Below the pieces are notes generated by a model. The model was not told where the DNA came from, made no database searches, and saw only the letters and a program-made list of their open reading frames with translations. This document shows positions 9,481-18,600 of a stretch of DNA of 39,989 bases, in pieces. The stretch is from Candidatus Gastranaerophilales bacterium (GTDB taxonomy: Bacteria > Cyanobacteriota > Vampirovibrionia > Gastranaerophilales > Gastranaerophilaceae). The stretch is from the NCBI GenBank assembly GCA_947594025.1, contig CANQDZ010000012.1, forward strand, positions 1 through 39,989, in the 5' to 3' direction. The first letter of the stretch is position 1. Each line of letters begins with the position of its first letter. The translations under genes were made by a program, and so were the position numbers.

Positions 9481-9490
9481 TTGTATAATA
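9481..9490. promoter_or_regulatory. promoter core between yebC and the TPR gene
   Basis: TTGTATAATA with TATAAT at 9484-9489. A start 7 nt after the box falls at 9496, one base before the TPR ATG (9497-9499), so the plus-strand transcript should be nearly leaderless. No Shine-Dalgarno lies between box and ATG (AAAAAAT). The reverse complement offers TATTAT for yebC. Confidence 0.55.
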
Positions 9491-9496
9491 AAAAAT

Positions 9497-10000
9497 ATGA
9501 AAAAACAAAAAAGCAAAAACGAAAAAGAAAAAAATGAGCAAACGGAAGCGCCAAAATACAACCCTATTGACGCAATTAGAGAGCTTATTGATAATTGCAG
9601 ATATGATGACGCCTTAGAACAGCTTGAAGTCTTGCAGGAAATGGAGCCTGATAATTACGAGGTTAATTATGAACTTGCAAGAATTTATTTTGAAATGGGC
9701 GATTATAACAGTGCAATTTCAAATTATGAGGAAGTTTTAACTCATCAGCAAAGCTCAATTATGTACTATAACCTTGGTATGGCATATGAAGCAAATGATG
9801 AGATAGATAAGGCTATAAGTTCATATTTAAAATGCCTTACCTTGAATGAAAATTTTTCTCTTGCAAATAAAAAACTTGGCGTTTTGTTCATGGCAAGAGG
9901 AGATATGGATAGCGCAAAAGAATTTTTTGGCAATTATATCGAAGCTGATGTTCCTGAAGTTGAAAAAGAGCAAGTTCAAAAGATATTAGATAGGATATAA
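9497..10000 (+). CDS. small tetratricopeptide-repeat protein
   Basis: 167 residues. A Lys/Glu-rich, probably disordered N-terminus (residues 1-25) precedes three to four TPR-like helical hairpins from about 30 to 155. These read ALEQLEVLQEMEPDNYEVNYELARIYFEMGDYNSAISNYEEVL, YYNLGMAYEANDEIDKAISSYLKCLTLN and ANKKLGVLFMARGDMDSAKEFFGNYI. TPRs are protein-protein interaction scaffolds; no enzymatic domain is visible and no signal peptide. The open frame extends 58 codons upstream through yebC, but that is antisense; the ATG at 9497 directly follows the -10 box. glutaredoxin starts 5 nt after the stop, so the two are an operon. The partner is unknown. Confidence 0.85.
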   Translation: MKKQKSKNEKEKNEQTEAPKYNPIDAIRELIDNCRYDDALEQLEVLQEMEPDNYEVNYELARIYFEMGDYNSAISNYEEVLTHQQSSIMYYNLGMAYEANDEIDKAISSYLKCLTLNENFSLANKKLGVLFMARGDMDSAKEFFGNYIEADVPEVEKEQVQKILDRI

Positions 10001-10005
10001 TTTTT

Positions 10006-10269
10006 ATGAAAAACATTATTTATACCGTTGATTATTGCCCTTATTGCAAGGCTGCATTAAAGTTTTTAAAAGAACACAATGTTAATTTCGAACAGGTTAG
10101 AATTGACGATGATGAAGAAAATATGCGCAGACAATTGGGCGAAAAATACCGTATTGAAGGCACGGTTACCGTTCCTCAAATAATTTTAAACGGTGAGCAT
10201 ATAGGCGGTTATACCGATATGATTAGAAGATATGAAAAGGGCGATTTAAAAGTAGAGCAGAAGGATTAA
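10006..10269 (+). CDS. grxC: glutaredoxin (dithiol, CPYC)
   Basis: 87 residues, the length of a class I glutaredoxin. The active site is CPYC at residues 11-14 (VDYCPYCKAALKFL). The glutathione-binding TVPQIILNGEHIGGYTDM follows, with the cis-proline, and then the GG and D that hold the GSH carboxylate. It reduces protein disulphides or glutathione mixed disulphides in the cytoplasm. Translation is likely coupled to the TPR gene (5-nt gap). The next gene is convergent, separated by about 270 bp that contains a terminator-like hairpin. The fold and redox role are clear; the particular client is unknown. Confidence 0.93.
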   Translation: MKNIIYTVDYCPYCKAALKFLKEHNVNFEQVRIDDDEENMRRQLGEKYRIEGTVTVPQIILNGEHIGGYTDMIRRYEKGDLKVEQKD

Positions 10270-10338
10270 AAACAAAACCGCGGAAAGCTGCAGTCAAAGT
10301 AAACACAAGACCTTGTAAAAAACAAAAAAGGACTTTAA

Positions 10339-10503
10339 AGAGAGCAGACAAAATTAAAAGTCCGAGAAAACCGTCTGAAAGGCTGCCGCCAAACTGCAAA
10401 TTTTGCTGAAAACCGAACAGCTCATTATAACGATGTTAGCAATGATGATTTCGTAAAAGCTGTCATTGATAAGGTCAAACCACGTTTCTCTCAGACAATG
10501 TAA
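10339..10503 (+). pseudogene. possible gene remnant, 54 open codons without a start
   Basis: In the 274-bp gap between glutaredoxin and the dehydrogenase, one plus-strand frame is open from just after a TAA at 10336-10338 to a TAA at 10501-10503. It has no good start codon. Its C-terminal half reads like a real protein end (NFAENRTAHYNDVSNDDF, ending KPRFSQTM). A second frame over 10263-10403 is also open but strongly Lys/Arg-rich and less protein-like. I do not recognise a family. It may be the 3' remnant of a lost gene or simple chance in AT-rich DNA. Confidence 0.25.
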
Positions 10504-10520
10504 ACGGAAATTTTCTAAAA

Positions 10521-10545
10521 ACTGCTCTATTGCGGCAGTCTTTTT
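10521..10545 (+). terminator. weak Rho-independent terminator after the TPR-glutaredoxin operon
   Basis: ACTGC (10521-10525) pairs with GCAGT (10535-10539) around a 9-nt loop, followed by CTTTTT. The T-run touches the stop codon region of the convergent dehydrogenase gene. The stem is short (5 bp). Confidence 0.4.
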
Positions 10546-11506
10546 AAAATTCTATTAAGACCTTGAGCGTATCTTTTTTTGTATTTGCCTCAAATGCTTC
10601 GAGCATTTTATCTTTCGTATAAATATCTGATACCAATTTCTTGGCGTCAATTTTTTTATTTTCCATAAGTTTTAAGGCTAAAGGAAACTCTCCGCATCTT
10701 GACCCTACTATTGTTATTTCGTTAACAACAACGCCTGCAAGATTTAATCCTTCTTTTGCGGCTATTGTGCTTTTTAAAACAAGGGTTCCTCTCGGCTTTG
10801 TAAGATTAACGGATGTTTCAAAACCGCCTGTTGAGCCCGTTGCTTCAATTACAATATCAAAGCTTGCATTTAAATTCTCCGCTTCGTCAACAAATAAAGT
10901 TTTTGAACCAAATAATTTTGAAATATCAAGCTTTTCTTTATGCTTTCCTATGTGAGTTAAATTTACGTTTGACGCATTTAAAACGGCAGAAATACACAAG
11001 CCCAATTTTCCGTCACCTAAAAGTGCCACTTTATCCTGAGGTTTAATATGAATTTGCTCTAATATCTCGCACGCTGCAGCAATGGGTTCAACCAAAACCG
11101 CTTCTTTATCTTCAACATTACTCGGCACTTCAAGCAGATTATGAACAGGCAGCGTAAAATATTCGCAAAAACAGCCGTCTTTTTTCCAAATACCCAGAGT
11201 TTGTCTGTTTGGACAATGCCTTTGGAGACCTTTTGCACACCATTCACAATTATTGCAGCCAAGGTTGATACCGCCTACTACTCTTTTTCCGACCCAATTT
11301 TTATCAAAATCAGAGCCTACGCTTTCAACAACGCCTACAAATTCATGACCCAATATTCCCTTGTATCCCATGTATCCTTTTGTGATTTCATAGTCGGTAT
11401 TGCATATACCGACCATTTTGGTTCTAATTAAAGCCTCTCCTTTTTTAGGAGCTGGCTTTTCGATATCAACAAGTTTTACATCTCCGTCATATACTATTGC
11501 TTTCAT
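10544..11506 (-). CDS. zinc-dependent medium-chain (MDR) alcohol/sorbitol dehydrogenase-like protein
   Basis: 320 residues of the GroES-like plus Rossmann MDR family. Catalytic zinc ligands are the Cys of VGICNTDYE and the HE of [13 protein letters not shown]. Structural zinc ligands are [15 protein letters not shown] near residues 89-103. The NAD(P)-binding glycines are in [12 protein letters not shown]. Substrates in this family range from primary alcohols to polyols and threonine, and none can be picked here. It is shorter than the usual 340-350. The ATG overlaps the ilvD stop as ATGA, so it is translationally coupled to ilvD. That pairing hints at a role tied to 2-oxo or hydroxy acid metabolism, but this is only context. 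Confidence 0.87.
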   Translation of the reverse strand: MKAIVYDGDVKLVDIEKPAPKKGEALIRTKMVGICNTDYEITKGYMGYKGILGHEFVGVVESVGSDFDKNWVGKRVVGGINLGCNNCEWCAKGLQRHCPNRQTLGIWKKDGCFCEYFTLPVHNLLEVPSNVEDKEAVLVEPIAAACEILEQIHIKPQDKVALLGDGKLGLCISAVLNASNVNLTHIGKHKEKLDISKLFGSKTLFVDEAENLNASFDIVIEATGSTGGFETSVNLTKPRGTLVLKSTIAAKEGLNLAGVVVNEITIVGSRCGEFPLALKLMENKKIDAKKLVSDIYTKDKMLEAFEANTKKDTLKVLIEF

Positions 11507-13161
11507 AGAGTAATTGCCCCCTTATCCGCACCTGAGACCGTTTTTGAATATTTTAACAAAAATCCTTTTTGAACTTTTGGCGGATTTGGCTCAAAGTTTT
11601 CCGTTCTTTTTTGAATTTCAGCTTCGTCAAGCATAAGTTCAATAGAGCGTTTTTTGATATCAATTCGAATTAAATCACCGTTTTTTACTATACCTATAAT
11701 ACCGTTTTGAGAAGCCTCGGGAGTAATATGACCTATGCACAAACCGCGCGTTCCGCCTGAAAAACGGCCGTCTGTTATAAGGGCGCATTTTTCACCAAGC
11801 CCTTTACCTGCAAGAAGTGAAGTTGGCGCAAGCATTTCTCTCATGCCGGGTCCTCCCTTTGGACCTTCATACCGTATAACAACAACGTCGCCCTCAACCA
11901 CAATGTCATCTTCAATTGCCTTCATTGCAGCTTCTTCGCTGTCGTAAACTTTGGCATGTCCTTCAAAATACAAGCAGTTTGGAGAAACACCGCTCAATTT
12001 AATAACGGCGCCGTTTGGAGCCAAGTTTCCATGCAAGACCGCAAGTCCCGGGTTAGTTGTTATCGGATTATCCAAAGGCCTTATAACATTTTCATCAACC
12101 CATGCATTTTTTACTCTTTCTTCTATGGTTTGACCCAAAACATTCTTTGTATTTTTAAGTTCCGGAGTTTTACCGTATAAGTTCTTAAGTGCACCGTCTA
12201 TTGCTCCCGCATGCTCAAAATCAGTCATGGTAAGGTGTGAAGACGGATCAAGTTTAATTATTTGAGGGATTTTAAAGCTTAATTCTTCAAAATCCTTTAG
12301 CGAAACATCAACACCTGCCGTATTTGAGATTGCAAGCAGGTGAAGAATTGAATTTGTACTTCCGCCGAGTGCCAAATCAACAACAATTGCATTTCTTATA
12401 GAGTCTCTTGTAATAATATCGCTTGGTAAAATATTATCTTTTACCATTTCACATATTTGAAGACCTGACTCAAATGCAATACGTCTTTTCTTGGAACTTA
12501 CGGCAGATGCCGCCGCACAACCCGGTATACTCATACCTATAACTTCAGTGAGGCAAGCCATGGTGTTTGCGGTGTATAACCCTTGACATGAACCTGCGGT
12601 AGGGCATGCGTTCATTTCCATTTCGTGCAGTTTTTCTTCCGTAATATCGCCTATTCTATAACGTCCCACAGCTTCAGAGCTTCCTCTTATAAATGTCAGC
12701 GTTTCCCCTTTGCAAAAACCGTCAAGTGACGGCCCTGCGGTTACAACAATTGTCGGGATATTTAATCTTAAAGCTGCAATTAGCATACCGGGAGTAATTT
12801 TGTCACAGTTTGTAAGAAGAACAAGCCCGTCTAATTGGTGAGCGCCCGCAACCGCTTCAACGCAATCTGCGATTAAATCACGGGAAGGAAGCGAGTAGCG
12901 CATACCTTCATGTCCCATAGAAATACCGTCGCATATGGCAGGAACGCCAAATATAAATGATTGTCCGCCGCCCGAGTGAATTCCTTTTTCAATTTGTCTT
13001 TCTAAATCGCGCATGCCGGCATGACCCGGAACCAAATCGGAAAAAGAACTTGCAATTCCGATAAATGGTCTGTCCATGGATTTTTTACTAACACCCGCAG
13101 CATACAAAAGCGCTCTGTGAGGCGCATGTGCTATACCTTTTTTAATATTGTCACTTCTCAT
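11503..13161 (-). CDS. ilvD: dihydroxy-acid dehydratase
   Basis: Fe-S enzyme that dehydrates 2,3-dihydroxy-isovalerate and -methylvalerate to the 2-oxo acids, the third common step of valine and isoleucine synthesis. About 552 residues. Motifs: [23 protein letters not shown] start, [12 protein letters not shown] and [14 protein letters not shown] with the cluster cysteines, [13 protein letters not shown], and the C-terminal [20 protein letters not shown]. The frame is open 42 codons further upstream, but that extension is Phe-rich intergenic sequence. The ATG at 13159-13161 has AGGAG 8 nt upstream and matches the family start. A good promoter lies just before it. The downstream MDR dehydrogenase is coupled by a 4-nt overlap. 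Confidence 0.96.
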   Translation of the reverse strand: MRSDNIKKGIAHAPHRALLYAAGVSKKSMDRPFIGIASSFSDLVPGHAGMRDLERQIEKGIHSGGGQSFIFGVPAICDGISMGHEGMRYSLPSRDLIADCVEAVAGAHQLDGLVLLTNCDKITPGMLIAALRLNIPTIVVTAGPSLDGFCKGETLTFIRGSSEAVGRYRIGDITEEKLHEMEMNACPTAGSCQGLYTANTMACLTEVIGMSIPGCAAASAVSSKKRRIAFESGLQICEMVKDNILPSDIITRDSIRNAIVVDLALGGSTNSILHLLAISNTAGVDVSLKDFEELSFKIPQIIKLDPSSHLTMTDFEHAGAIDGALKNLYGKTPELKNTKNVLGQTIEERVKNAWVDENVIRPLDNPITTNPGLAVLHGNLAPNGAVIKLSGVSPNCLYFEGHAKVYDSEEAAMKAIEDDIVVEGDVVVIRYEGPKGGPGMREMLAPTSLLAGKGLGEKCALITDGRFSGGTRGLCIGHITPEASQNGIIGIVKNGDLIRIDIKKRSIELMLDEAEIQKRTENFEPNPPKVQKGFLLKYSKTVSGADKGAITL

Positions 13162-13186
13162 AACTCGTTCTCCTAAAAACAAAGAT

Positions 13187-13215
13187 ATTATATTAAAAAA
13201 GTATGGAAGGTGCAA
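13187..13215 (-). promoter_or_regulatory. sigma70-type promoter of ilvD
   Basis: On the minus strand TTGCAC (13215-13210) is followed by a 17-nt spacer and a perfect TATAAT (13192-13187). The expected start is about 13180, giving a 19-nt leader that includes the AGGAG of ilvD. Confidence 0.6.
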
Positions 13216-13335
13216 AGTTTTAAAAAAGAAATTAAAGCTTATTAAATTTTGTAAAAAAAAATTAATATATCGCTTATTTTCTATCACTTTAAATACTTTT
13301 ATGTGACAATAAAATTGAAGGAAATCTCAAGAAAA

Positions 13336-14628
13336 ATGGTTGACTACGGTAAAGAAGTAAAAGCTGTCGTTTTGGCTGCGGGCAAGGGCACAAGAATGAA
13401 AAGCAATAAGCCCAAAGTCTTGCATGAAATTTTTTCTAAACCGCTTTTAGGCTGGGTTATAAGAGCTCTTGAGTCAATCAATCCAATCATTGTTGCAGGT
13501 CATGGTTTTGAAGATGTAAAAAAATATCTTGAAAATTACCCTGATTGTTCGATAGTTGAACAAAAAGAACAGCTTGGCACGGGTCATGCGGTTAAAATGT
13601 GCCTTGGCGAATTAAAAGGTTTTAGGGGCGATGTTTTAATTCTATGCGGAGATACCCCTTTAATTACAAAAGAAACAATTCAAAATTTTATAAAATACCA
13701 CAAAGATAATAATTCCGATTTAACTGTTATGTCGGCTATTTTTGATAATCCCTTCGGATACGGCAGAATTGTAAGAAATGCTCAAAACTGCGTAGACAGA
13801 ATTGTTGAAGAAAAAGATGCAAAAGAGAGCGAAAAATCAATTAAGGAAGTAAATGCGGGTATTTATTGTTTAAACTGGGAAAAGATGCAAAGCGCGTTTA
13901 ATGACCTGAAAAATGACAATGCCCAAAAAGAATATTATTTGACGGATATCATCGCTTGGGCAAACTCAAAAAATTACAAGGTAAACGGTTTTGTTATTGA
14001 AGATAACAATGAGATATTCGGCATAAATTCAAGAGAACAATTAGCAATCGCCGCATCCGTTATGAACAAAAGACATTTGAGATTTTTAATGCAAGAAGGA
14101 GTTACAATAATAGACCCTGATTGCACACATATTTCACCGGAAACAACCATTGGAAAAGATACCGTCATTTATCCTTCAACATACATTAACGGCAAGAATG
14201 AAATTGGCGAAAATTGCAAAATCGGGCCTATGTCACATTTGAGAGGAAACTGTAAGATTGCGGATTTTGTCAAAATCGGCAATTTTGTTGAACTTAAGAA
14301 TGCTCAAGTTAAAAGCCACACAAACGTTTGCCATTTAAGCTACGTGGGCGATACGGAAATCGGCGAAAACGTAAATGTAGGCGCAGGCACAATTACCGCA
14401 AACTACAATTCGATTACAAAAGCTAAAAATAAAACCATAATTAAAGACGGGGCTTCAATCGGTTCAAATACAGTTCTCGTAGCTCCCGTAACGTTAAACG
14501 AAAATGCCTTTGTCGGTGCACTATCCGTTATCACAAAGGATGTTGAAAAAAATTCGCTTGCAATTACAAGAAACGAACAAAAAGAATACAAGGGCTGGGT
14601 TACTAAGAAGAAAGGAATAGTAAAATGA
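13336..14628 (+). CDS. glmU: bifunctional GlmU (N-acetylglucosamine-1-phosphate uridyltransferase / glucosamine-1-phosphate acetyltransferase)
   Basis: Makes UDP-N-acetylglucosamine for peptidoglycan and lipopolysaccharide. The N-terminal pyrophosphorylase domain has VVLAAGKGTRMKSNKPKVLHEI with the nucleotide-binding loop, QLGTGHAV, LILCGDTPL and EVNAGIYC. From about residue 240 the C-terminal half is a left-handed beta-helix of hexapeptide repeats. It carries acetyltransferase motifs RGNCKIADFVKIGNFVELKNAQ, HLSYVGDTEIGENVNVGAGTI and ANYNSITKAKN. Both domains are complete. An upstream GTG at 13303 would add 11 residues. I prefer the ATG at 13336 (MVDYGKEVKAVVLAAG), with AAGGAA 12 nt before it, but the start is uncertain. 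Its stop overlaps the prs start (ATGA). Confidence 0.94.
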   Translation: MVDYGKEVKAVVLAAGKGTRMKSNKPKVLHEIFSKPLLGWVIRALESINPIIVAGHGFEDVKKYLENYPDCSIVEQKEQLGTGHAVKMCLGELKGFRGDVLILCGDTPLITKETIQNFIKYHKDNNSDLTVMSAIFDNPFGYGRIVRNAQNCVDRIVEEKDAKESEKSIKEVNAGIYCLNWEKMQSAFNDLKNDNAQKEYYLTDIIAWANSKNYKVNGFVIEDNNEIFGINSREQLAIAASVMNKRHLRFLMQEGVTIIDPDCTHISPETTIGKDTVIYPSTYINGKNEIGENCKIGPMSHLRGNCKIADFVKIGNFVELKNAQVKSHTNVCHLSYVGDTEIGENVNVGAGTITANYNSITKAKNKTIIKDGASIGSNTVLVAPVTLNENAFVGALSVITKDVEKNSLAITRNEQKEYKGWVTKKKGIVK

Positions 14629-15635
14629 AAGCAGATCTTGAATTTGAGAGAGAATTAGAGTCTAAAATTCTTCCGACACATGATATTAAATTATTTTCCG
14701 GAAGATCAAATCCGATATTGGCTCAAGAAATAGCTGATTATCTGGGAACATCCGTAGGCCCTATGATAATTAAAAATTTCTCGGACGGAGAACTTTACGT
14801 CCAAGTTCAAGACAGCATAAGAGGTGATGACGTATTTATAGTACAACCGGTATGTAATCCCGTAAATGAAAACCTTGTTGAACTTTTAATTATGATTGAT
14901 GCCTTTAAACGTGCAAGCGCAAAAACAATCACGGCTGTTATTCCTTACTACGGTTACGCGAGACAAGACAGAAAAACTTCAGGCAGAGAAGCAATCACGG
15001 CAAAACTTGTTGCTGACCTTTTAACAACCGCAGGCGCAAACAGAGTTCTTGCAATGGACCTCCACACAGGTCAAATTCAAGGCTTCTTTAACATTCTTGT
15101 TGACCATATCTATTCAACTCCCGTTATTGTTAAATACATTAAAGAATTAAATTTACCTGCGGACGAACTTGTTGCGGTAAGCCCCGACACAGGCGGTGTA
15201 CAAAGAACAAGAGCATTTGCAAAACACTTGAATTGCCCTCTTGCAATCATTGATAAACGTCGTGCAAGGCACAATGAAGCAATAGCGGATCATGTAATCG
15301 GTGATATTAAGGATAAAATCTGCGTTATGTTTGATGACATCATAGACACTGCAGGCACAATCTGCGAAGCTGCCAAACTTTTAAAAAGAGAAGGCGCCAA
15401 AGAGGTATATGTGTGTGCTTCTCATCCCGTATTTTCAGGTCCGGCGTTATCAAGGCTTGAAGAAGCGCCCATCAAAGAAGTTATCGTTACAAACACAATA
15501 CCGTTAAAGAACGATTATATTCCTTCAAAAATCAAACAATTAAGCATTGCCCCGTTATTAGGCGAAGCAATTTCAAGAATTCATGATGATCAAAGCGTAA
15601 GCTCACTATTTGGATTTGAAAAAGAATACAAATAA
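14625..15635 (+). CDS. prs: ribose-phosphate pyrophosphokinase (PRPP synthetase)
   Basis: Makes phosphoribosyl pyrophosphate from ribose 5-phosphate and ATP for purine, pyrimidine, His and Trp synthesis. 336 residues; class I enzymes are usually about 310-320, and here about 15 extra residues sit at the N-terminus (MKADLEFERELESKILPTHD). Motifs: IKLFSGRSNPILAQEIADYLG, FSDGELYVQ, YYGYARQDRK, the metal-binding MDLHTGQIQGFFN, and the PRPP loop MFDDIIDTAGTICEAA. The ATG overlaps the glmU stop by 4 nt, a glmU-prs order also seen in many Firmicutes and Cyanobacteria. The giant coiled-coil gene follows after 26 nt. Confidence 0.96.
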   Translation: MKADLEFERELESKILPTHDIKLFSGRSNPILAQEIADYLGTSVGPMIIKNFSDGELYVQVQDSIRGDDVFIVQPVCNPVNENLVELLIMIDAFKRASAKTITAVIPYYGYARQDRKTSGREAITAKLVADLLTTAGANRVLAMDLHTGQIQGFFNILVDHIYSTPVIVKYIKELNLPADELVAVSPDTGGVQRTRAFAKHLNCPLAIIDKRRARHNEAIADHVIGDIKDKICVMFDDIIDTAGTICEAAKLLKREGAKEVYVCASHPVFSGPALSRLEEAPIKEVIVTNTIPLKNDYIPSKIKQLSIAPLLGEAISRIHDDQSVSSLFGFEKEYK

Positions 15636-15661
15636 ATTGATTGTCTGAGAGGTAACAAAAA

Positions 15662-18600
15662 TTGAGCAACTTAGAAAATAAAGTCAACGACATAGCAAAA
15701 GCAATTCAAGATTTTTCACAAAATCAATTTGCAACCAAGACGGATTTAAACAGAGCTTTTAACGAGCTTATAAGCTCTCTTAATACCATTTCGGATGCAA
15801 GCAACGAAAAGTTTTCAACTCAATTTTTGGAACATATAAGGTATTTGGCAGATGAAAGAAACAAATATCTTCAAGACAACTTGCAAGCTTTTGAAACATC
15901 AATGAAAGAGCTTGCGGATAATGTTGATTCCAAAAACTTTAGCTATGAAGTAAAAAGATTTTCTAAAGAACTTGAAGATGTCAGAAATAAAATTGAAGAA
16001 CAGGAGCACATTTTCGTTAACCTGTCAAGATTGGTTGAAGATTTATCAAACAAATCCGATACAAGGGCAAGCTTTGAAGAAATTAAGGATAACTTAGATG
16101 ATTTATCTAAAGGATTTGAAGGCGTTACTTCAATTTTAAATAAAAAGTTTTCAAACTTTGTATCCGAGGTTAAAAAAATCAATAATGACCAAGCCTTCAT
16201 TGATATAAATTTAAGACTTGACGGCGTTTTAAAAACGTCAAATATGATAATTTCAGCAATTGATGTTATTGACGAAAAATATCAAGACATTAAAAGCGTT
16301 ATTGAATTTGTGACAAATAACGAGTCCGCCCTGTCAAGAGCGGTTAGCGAATTAAATAAAACAACGGATGAATTAAACGGCGTTATGCCTCAATTAAAAG
16401 CCGTCACAACCAAAGGCGATTTAATTGTTCTTGAAGATAAAATAAATTCAATAAACAGTTTTATAGATGCATTCAAAGACTATGTTGAAGCAACAAACGA
16501 ACAGACAAAGGAAGAAACCCTTGAAAATCTTGTATTTATTAAGAATAAAATTCTTGAGATGCAAGGTGGCGGAATAAACAGCCTTTATGATGTAATAAAA
16601 GATTTAAATTCAAAAATAACAAGTGCAATTGAAAACTCACAAGAAGAACTTAAAAAATCAATCACGGGTCAAATAGTATATGGGAATGACCAAATACAAG
16701 ATAAGTTTAAGGAAGGATTTTTAAGTCTTCAGGAAAATATTAAAGATGTAAATCTCGGAATTAATAATCTTGATAATACACTAACCCAAAGGATTGGCTA
16801 CGAAACAAGTCAAATCCGAGATACGGTTTCTTTATTAAATAAAAATGTATCGGACAGTTTTATAAAATTAAGAGAACTTTTAGGCGAAGATATTCTGACA
16901 AGACTTGAGCCCATTAAAGAAAAACTCGACGGCAAAGATGCAAAAGATACGGATTACATAAGACAAATCGTATCTTCGAATGTTTTGGACCTTAAAGAAA
17001 TTTTAAACAAACACATAATCGAAAACGGTGTAAGCGCCGAAATTATTGAAAGCATTGAAAAAGAAATTAAAACAGTTTTAATAGGCGTAATTGACCTTAA
17101 AAACGAATTAAAAAACGGAAAAGATGACAATTCGTCTCTTATCAAAAATTGCGTAAGAGACGTTATCCAAAATCTTGACACGACACTTAGCCAAAACGAT
17201 AAACTTTCTTCTATTTCAGATGCTATAAGCAATTTTTCAATTAAACTGGAGGAATCTTTTCAAAAACTCAGAACGGAAAACGACGCAAAAGGATTAAATG
17301 CAGAAAATGAAATAGTGGAAAGATTAAATGCAGTTATTCCAAAAATTGTGTATTCGCTTGATGAAGCAAAAACACAAGTTATGGAAAACAGCACAAGGGT
17401 TCATCTTGATATTAAAAAAGATGTTGAAGCCGGAACTTTAAAAATTAAAGAGGATATTGAAGCAGTTTCTCTTGCACTTAGAGCTTTTCAAACTCAGCTT
17501 TCAAAAGAGAGGGGAGAAGAAATAAAAGCAAAATTTGATGATGCTTCAAATCTCTTAAATGAAACAATTAAGGCGTTGGATGTAAATTTGGGCACTATTT
17601 TGTCCAAAAACACAGAAAATTTAGCCGAACTTTCAAAACAAATTGAAGAATATAACACGGGACTTCAAACAAAAATCGGAGACGTCAGAAGTCTTGTTGA
17701 AGTAAGTTCGATTGAATCAAAAAGGGATTTGACTGAAGCCATAACGTCATCAGCTTCAAAATATGTGGAACATTTAAACATTATTGCGGATAACATCTTG
17801 TCTAAAATGTCATTGAACGATGATGCCGCCAAAGAAAATATCGCACTTCTTGAAAATAAAATTAGAGAAAACACGGAAAGCATATTTAATCATCAAACAC
17901 AAACTTTAAATGAAGAAATCACAAACTTTTCATCAAAGCTTGATAAAGTAAACTTGCAGCAAATAGGCTCAGCAAAAGAATTATCGGATAATATTTCGAC
18001 ATTATCGGCAATTCAAAATAGTGCAAGTGAAGGACTCAAAGCAATTATTTTAAAAATTGAAGAAAAGCTTAATCAAGAAAATGAAAACGCGGTAGATAAA
18101 GAGCAAATTACTGCTCTTGAAACAAGCATTTTACAAAATTTAAAGGATGAATTTACAAAACAAATTCAATCGTTTAATACGGGTTTTGCAAGAATTGCAA
18201 ACTTGAATAAAACAAAAGAAAATGATTTTGCTATTGTTAACGAGCAAATTGATTTATTGTCAAAAACTTTAACTCAAGAATTTAAAAGCGAATTTCAAAA
18301 GCAATATCAAGCGGTTGTTAACGGTTTTGCAAGAATAATTAATAAACAGGAGGAAGCAGCCTCATTAAATAGCGAAATTCCTCAAGAACAGATTGATTTT
18401 ATATTAAAAAGTATTGACCAAGGCTTTAAGGCAGAACTTCAAAAAAATCAACAGCTTTTAATTGAAGACATTTCAAGAATATTAAACTCGCCCAAAAATC
18501 GTGATGCAAACATCACTGCATTGAGTGAAAGAATAAATCTTTTTTCAAAAACAATAACTCAAGATTTCAAGTCAGAATTACAAGCTCAACAAGAGGCTCT

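Noticed and set aside
11503-13287. longer IlvD starting at 13287
   Set aside because: The extra 42 residues are Phe/Leu-rich spacer that spans the promoter; the ATG at 13161 has AGGAG and matches the family start.
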